Source: Chloroflexota bacterium
GTDB lineage: Bacteria; Chloroflexota; Dormibacteria; Dormibacterales; Dormibacteraceae
Direction of reading: 5' to 3'
NCBI GenBank assembly: GCA_005882135.1
Contig: VBDR01000057.1
Location: 1-46,593 of the forward strand
DNA: 46,593 nt
Position numbers and translations under genes: made by a program. A model generated the notes under the pieces. It saw nothing but the letters and a program-made list of their open reading frames with translations, did no database searches and was not told the origin of the DNA. Below are positions 42,500 to 46,593 of this stretch, piece by piece; position 1 is the first letter of the stretch; every line of letters begins with the position of its first letter.

Positions 42500-44521
42500 C
42501 TACCAGCCCTCCCGGATCACCGCGACTCCCCGTGGCCCCAGGGGCATCAATCCAGGGTGCACCGGGCTGCCGTCGACCAGGTTCGTGCCCGCTTCGGCGA
42601 CGGGAACATCCACCGCCACATCGCGGTGGTTGAGCAGGAACAGGATGGACTTGCCGCGGCCTGAACGCCGCACCGCCTCCACCCCGCCCGGCACCGTGGC
42701 CGCCGGCTCGACGCCCGCGCTCGCGCACGCCATCTCGAGCACCCGCGCCATCGTTTTGGGATCAGGCCGCGTGCCCAGGTAAAAGGCGGTGCCCTGGCCG
42801 GCGCGGTGCCTGGTGATGGCCGGACGTCCGGCCAGGTGCGAGGTCGAGAACGTGGCCACGACCTCGGCTCCGTGCAGGCGGATGTCCTCGCTCCAGACCT
42901 CACCGCGCGCGAGCGGGCCGTCGGCGAGGCGCAGCCCGATGTCCCGCTCATAGCTCAGAGGATGGAAGTCGATCACGTGGATGCCCAAAAGGTCCTGGAA
43001 GGGCTTGGGGTATCCGCCCAGCCGGATGTGCTCCGCCGGATCCACGATGCCGCTGAAGAACGACATCACGAGCGTCCCGCCGGCTTCGACGAAGCCGGCC
43101 AGGCTGGCCGCCGCCTCATCGGAGACCAGGTAGAGGTTCGGCGCCAGCACGAGTCGATAGCGCGACAGATCGTCGCCAGGGCGCGCCAGGTCGACCGTCA
43201 CGTTGGCGTCGAAGAGGGCCTGGTAGTAGGCCTCGACCTGCTCCATCTGGTGGATGCGATTGGAGGGCTTGGAGGGGAGCTCGAGCGCCCACCACGACTC
43301 CCAGTCGAAGAGCATGGCGACGTCGGCCTGGCTCTGCGAGCCACATACCGCATCGAGGCCCGCGAGCTCGCGACCAAGTGTCACCACCTCATTCCATGTC
43401 GGCGACACGTCGAGCGGTCCGTGCGGAACCATCGCGCTGTGATGCTTCTCGGCGCCGGCCCGCGACTGCCGCCACTGGAAGAACATGACCCCGTCCGCCC
43501 CTCTCGCCAGCGCCTGGTAGCTCCACAGCCGCATCTGCCCCGGCTCCTTGGCGACGTTCACGTCCCGCCAGTTGACCCGGTTGGCGGTCTGTTCCATGAG
43601 AATCCACGGCCGCCCGCGCCCGAGCGACCGCATGAGATCACCGGCCAGCGCAGCGCGCATACCGGATCGCGAGTCGGCCGGATCTGGGTACGAGTCGTTG
43701 CTGACGATGTCTTCCCGCGTCGCCCACTTCCAGTAATCCAGCGGCTTGAAGAAGCTCATGAAGTTGGTGGTCACGGGAATGTCCGGTGAGAGACGGGCCA
43801 GGACCTCGCGCTCGCCCTCATAGCATTCGAGCAGCGCGTCGGACGAGAAGCGCATGAAGTCCAGCTGCTGGCTCGGATTGGGCCAGGTCGGGGTCCGGCG
43901 CGGGGGCAGGATCTCGTCCCAGGACGAGTAGCGCTGAGACCAGAAATCGGTTCCCCACGCGTCATTCAGCCCGTCGACGGATCCGTAGCGATCACGCAGC
44001 CAGGCGCGGAAGGCGGCGGCCGAGGCGTCGCACCAGCACGCCGGCACGTGGCATCCGAACTCGTTCCCGACATGCCACATGGCCAGCGCCGGATGTCCCG
44101 CGTAGCGCTGGGCCATCGCCTCGACCAGGCTGCGCGCGGCGGAACGGTAGGCCTCGCTGCTCGGGCAGTAATGCTGGCGCGCGCCGGGCCAGAGCTTCAC
44201 GCCGTCGGCCAGCACAGGCAGCATCTCGGGATGCTGATGCGACAGCCACGGCGGCGGTGACGCGGTCGCGGTGGCCAGGTCGACCCGAATGCCTCCTTCA
44301 TGCAGGAGGTCCATCACGCGATCGAACCAATCGAAATCGAAGTTGCCCTCGGCCGGCTCCAGCCGCGACCAGGAGAAGATGCCCAGCGAGACGAGGTTGA
44401 CGCCCGCCTCCTGCATCAGGCGGACGTCCTCGTGCCATACCGATTCAGGCCACTGGTCGGGGTTGTAGTCGCCGCCGTAGGCGATGTGCGGAAGCCGGTC
44501 GCCGAGGATGGGCTCGCTCAG
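42500..44521 (-). CDS. GH42 beta-galactosidase (probable CTG start)
   Basis: A GH42 enzyme of about 673 residues that releases galactose from beta-galactosides. The acid/base Glu is in MWHVGNEFGCH (about Glu154) and the nucleophile in WILMEQTANRVNW (about Glu310), matching the spacing of known GH42 enzymes. Cysteines in HYCPSS and GCHVPACWC match the zinc cluster of the family. The first ATG (44416) would remove the conserved IAYGGDYNPDQWPESVWHED start; no ATG, GTG or TTG exists further up in frame, so CTG 44521, directly after the permease stop, is the likely start. Context with sugar permeases implies intracellular hydrolysis of an imported oligosaccharide. Confidence 0.9.
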   Translation of the reverse strand: MSEPILGDRLPHIAYGGDYNPDQWPESVWHEDVRLMQEAGVNLVSLGIFSWSRLEPAEGNFDFDWFDRVMDLLHEGGIRVDLATATASPPPWLSHQHPEMLPVLADGVKLWPGARQHYCPSSEAYRSAARSLVEAMAQRYAGHPALAMWHVGNEFGCHVPACWCDASAAAFRAWLRDRYGSVDGLNDAWGTDFWSQRYSSWDEILPPRRTPTWPNPSQQLDFMRFSSDALLECYEGEREVLARLSPDIPVTTNFMSFFKPLDYWKWATREDIVSNDSYPDPADSRSGMRAALAGDLMRSLGRGRPWILMEQTANRVNWRDVNVAKEPGQMRLWSYQALARGADGVMFFQWRQSRAGAEKHHSAMVPHGPLDVSPTWNEVVTLGRELAGLDAVCGSQSQADVAMLFDWESWWALELPSKPSNRIHQMEQVEAYYQALFDANVTVDLARPGDDLSRYRLVLAPNLYLVSDEAAASLAGFVEAGGTLVMSFFSGIVDPAEHIRLGGYPKPFQDLLGIHVIDFHPLSYERDIGLRLADGPLARGEVWSEDIRLHGAEVVATFSTSHLAGRPAITRHRAGQGTAFYLGTRPDPKTMARVLEMACASAGVEPAATVPGGVEAVRRSGRGKSILFLLNHRDVAVDVPVAEAGTNLVDGSPVHPGLMPLGPRGVAVIREGW

Positions 44522-44522
44522 G

Positions 44523-45473
44523 TCAGCCCTTGGTCGAACCGAGCGTGAGGCCGGCGATGAACTGTTTCTGCAGGAAGATGTAGACCAGGATCGGAGGGAT
44601 GGCGACCAGCATCGCGCCGGCCGCGATCAGGTTGTTGTTGACGAAGAACTCGCCCTGCAGGTTGTTCAGCGCGCTCGTGATCGGGCGCTTGTCGCCGGTC
44701 TTCATCAGGATCAAGGCCCAGAAGAAGTCGTTGTAGATGAAGGTGAAGAGCAGGGTGGCCATGGCGGCGAGCGCAGGCCGGCACAGCGGCAGCACGATGT
44801 TCCACCAGATCCTCAGCACGTGCGCCCCGTCCACAATCGCCGACTCGGTGATCTCCTTGGAGATCGTCTTCATGTAGTTGCTCAGCACGAACGTGGCGAA
44901 GCCGGTCTGGAAGACGATGTGGATGAGCATGATCCCGATGTACTGGTCGTACAGCAGCGTGTTGTCGGTGAACAGCGGGAACGAGAACTTGCCGATGTCG
45001 ATCGACCCCAGCATCGGCAGCGGTGTGTTGAGATAGATGCGGTAGAGCGGGACGATGATGACCTGTGGGGGTAGCAGGTTGCCGGCCGTGAAGATCATCA
45101 GCGTCACCAGGTTGAAGCGCCAGCTGAACTGCGTGCAGGCAAAGGCGACCATCGAGGCCAGGACCAGGGTCAGGATCACCGCCGGGACCGCGATCACCAG
45201 CGTGTTCACGTAGTAGTAGGGCAGGTCGGCCTGGGTCCAGACCGTCTGGTAGTTGGCGAGGCTCAGGCCGCCGCTGGGCCAGGAAAGATAGCCGTGTAGA
45301 ACGGTGTCACTGATCGGTCGCAGCGAGGAGTAGACGGCCCAGAAGAGCGGGAACAGCCAGACCCCCGACATGACGATCAGGAACGCGTGGAGGGCGACGC
45401 GTCCGGGCCGGATCCCGCGCGCTGCCACCGTCGGAGCGGCGCTGCGGCGAGTGGCGGCGGCGATCACGCTCAC
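44523..45473 (-). CDS. Sugar ABC transporter permease (MalG/CUT1 type)
   Basis: A 316-residue inner-membrane permease of the CUT1 carbohydrate importer class. An N-terminal span (LHAFLIVMSGVWLFPLFWAVY) is followed by about five more, with the EAA loop KEITESAIVDGAHVLRIWWN and IVLPLCRPAL that engages the ATPase. The C-terminus KQFIAGLTLGSTKG is the standard MalG-type ending. Its start overlaps the previous permease stop by 4 bases. A dedicated ATPase is not encoded in the window; CUT1 systems often share one encoded elsewhere. Confidence 0.94.
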   Translation of the reverse strand: MSVIAAATRRSAAPTVAARGIRPGRVALHAFLIVMSGVWLFPLFWAVYSSLRPISDTVLHGYLSWPSGGLSLANYQTVWTQADLPYYYVNTLVIAVPAVILTLVLASMVAFACTQFSWRFNLVTLMIFTAGNLLPPQVIIVPLYRIYLNTPLPMLGSIDIGKFSFPLFTDNTLLYDQYIGIMLIHIVFQTGFATFVLSNYMKTISKEITESAIVDGAHVLRIWWNIVLPLCRPALAAMATLLFTFIYNDFFWALILMKTGDKRPITSALNNLQGEFFVNNNLIAAGAMLVAIPPILVYIFLQKQFIAGLTLGSTKG

Positions 45474-46429
45474 GACGTGGTCCTCATCACCCGCGAGAGG
45501 AACACGATGATCGGCCCGAGCGAGATCAGCAACAGGATGACGGCGATCGCGGATCCAAAGCCGACGAGGCTTGCCTCGCTGATGCTGTTGTTGGTGATCA
45601 GGATCGACAGCAGCTCGAGCCCGTTCTTGCCCTGGTTGACGATGAACGCGATGTCGAAGGCGCGGAGCGCCTCGATCGCGGTGATCACCGCGATCACGAC
45701 GTTGATCGGCGCCATGACGGGAAACACGACCCGGAAGAAGGTTCGGATCTCGTTGGCGCCGTCGACTTTGGCCGCCTCACGCAGGGTCGGATCGACGCTT
45801 TTCAAACCCGCGAGGTAGATGACCATGACGTAGCCGACGTGGCGCCAGCTGGCGGCGATGAGGATCGAGTACAGGTTGATCCGCGGGTTGCCAAGCCAGT
45901 CGATGAGCTTGCCCGACTTGACCAGCCCGAAGGCGTTGTTGATGAAGCCTTCGGTGGGGCTGAACTGAAGCTCCCAGATGAAGCCGACCACGACCAGGGA
46001 CAGCACGACGGGGAGGAAGAACACGCTCTGATAGAACCCGGTGCCGCTCATCTCGCGATCGAGAAGCACGGCGAAGAAGATGCCCAGCGGCGTGGCGATG
46101 AGGGCCAGCCACGCGAGCCAGATGATGTTGTGAAGGAACGCCGGCCAGAACAGCGTGTAGCCGGAGAACATGAACTGGTAGTTCTTGAGGCCGATGAAAT
46201 TCTGTGCGGTCACCGCTCCGACGCCGTCCCAGTTCGTGAAGGAAAGAAAGATCGAGGACGCCGTCGGCCACCAGATGAGCAGCACGTCGAGGAGCAGCGG
46301 AATGCCGACCATCAACATCAGCACGCGCCGGTCGAAACGGGTCAGAACGTGGTAGCGGCCACGTCTGGTGGCCACGAGCTCCCCCGCCTCGGGCGAGTCC
46401 TCCCGGGCGGGGGTGATGCTCGTCGCCAC
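45470..46429 (-). CDS. Sugar ABC transporter permease (MalF/CUT1 type)
   Basis: A 319-residue partner permease. After a polar N-terminus comes the first span (VLMLMVGIPLLLDVLLIWWP) and the family signature SSIFLSFTNWDG, then about five spans and the EAA loop PTLREAAKVDGANEIRTFFR with VVFPVMAPIN. It lies 22 bases after the binding-protein gene and overlaps the MalG-type gene by 4 bases. The start is GTG 46429. Confidence 0.94.
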   Translation of the reverse strand: MATSITPAREDSPEAGELVATRRGRYHVLTRFDRRVLMLMVGIPLLLDVLLIWWPTASSIFLSFTNWDGVGAVTAQNFIGLKNYQFMFSGYTLFWPAFLHNIIWLAWLALIATPLGIFFAVLLDREMSGTGFYQSVFFLPVVLSLVVVGFIWELQFSPTEGFINNAFGLVKSGKLIDWLGNPRINLYSILIAASWRHVGYVMVIYLAGLKSVDPTLREAAKVDGANEIRTFFRVVFPVMAPINVVIAVITAIEALRAFDIAFIVNQGKNGLELLSILITNNSISEASLVGFGSAIAVILLLISLGPIIVFLSRVMRTTS

Positions 46430-46451
46430 GGCTCAGATCATATGGCCAGGT

Positions 46452-46593
46452 TTACTCAGGGGGCAGCGCGTCCCAGAAGCTCTGCATCTGGCCCTGCAGG
46501 GTTCCGGTGTCCCCCTTGGGGTTCGACAGGTACTTGAGCAAAAACCCCTGCATCGAGTTCGGGCCCGAGAAGTCGGGGCGTGAGTCGCGGTCG
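46452..46593 (-). CDS. Sugar ABC transporter binding protein, C-terminal fragment (cut by window edge)
   Basis: The last 46 or so codons of a reading frame ending at TAA 46452 read SRPDFSGPNSMQGFLLKYLS and end MQSFWDALPPE. The ending, with a helix followed by MQSFWD and an acidic tail, and its place just before two CUT1 permease genes, fit the extracellular sugar-binding lipoprotein of the same operon. The body of the gene lies outside the window. Confidence 0.7.
   Translation of the reverse strand, partial: DRDSRPDFSGPNSMQGFLLKYLSNPKGDTGTLQGQMQSFWDALPPE

Overview
The window is high-GC chromosomal DNA of a free-living, probably soil-dwelling bacterium of the Terrabacteria (Actinobacteriota, Chloroflexota or Candidatus Dormibacterota). 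The evidence is a complete gatCAB amidotransferase operon, a luciferase-like (F420-type) oxidoreductase, otsA/otsB, an oligopeptide ABC system, a CoxL-like molybdoenzyme, and frequent GTG/TTG starts. This placement is inference from gene content; there is no rRNA or marker phylogeny in the window. It looks like ordinary chromosome: no phage, integrase or intact transposase was seen, only small repeats and one decayed toxin gene.

Layout. 1-254: start of a PHP-domain gene, cut by the edge. 348-680: small membrane protein. 677-8430 (minus): a tight operon in the order pcrA/uvrD, ligA, small membrane protein, gatC, gatA, gatB, with most junctions overlapping. 8524-9717 (plus): GAF plus class III cyclase-like protein. 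9773-10357 (minus): lysozyme-like wall hydrolase. 10521-14472 (minus): plsC-like acyltransferase followed by a large AAA-TPR-cyclase regulator. 14486-16972 (minus): secreted PKD protein and a polytopic membrane protein. 17296-17370: tRNA-Lys(UUU). 17441-18644 (minus): two small membrane proteins and a toxin-antitoxin remnant with intact Xre antitoxin and broken toxin. 18724-20775 (minus): orphan sensor histidine kinase, divergent from a peptide-binding lipoprotein.

20991-30381 holds an oligopeptide uptake island: binding proteins 1 and 2, permeases B and C, ATPases D and F, and a third binding protein on the opposite strand. Three paralogous receptors appear to share one transporter. 30391-34168 (plus): an orphan molybdopterin hydroxylase large subunit and trehalose-6-phosphate synthase. 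Convergent to these lies an operon of luciferase-like oxidoreductase, aidB-like flavoprotein and otsB. 37637-39815: a SHOCT protein, then a DtxR/MntR-type regulator followed by an Nramp (mntH) gene that is broken by an internal deletion with frameshift. 40009-42004: a membrane-anchored coiled-coil protein and a propeller-like lipoprotein. 42159-46593 (minus): a sugar-uptake and beta-galactosidase operon whose binding-protein gene is cut by the right edge.

The most notable points are the broken mntH beside its intact regulator, a cyclase-like protein that keeps its metal residues but has Tyr at the transition-state Arg position, two genes that appear to need CTG starts, the three-receptor/one-transporter island with an internal terminator, the toxin remnant, and dispersed GC-rich palindromes at gene ends and inside the start of gatB. 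I did not find a clearly new multi-gene system.
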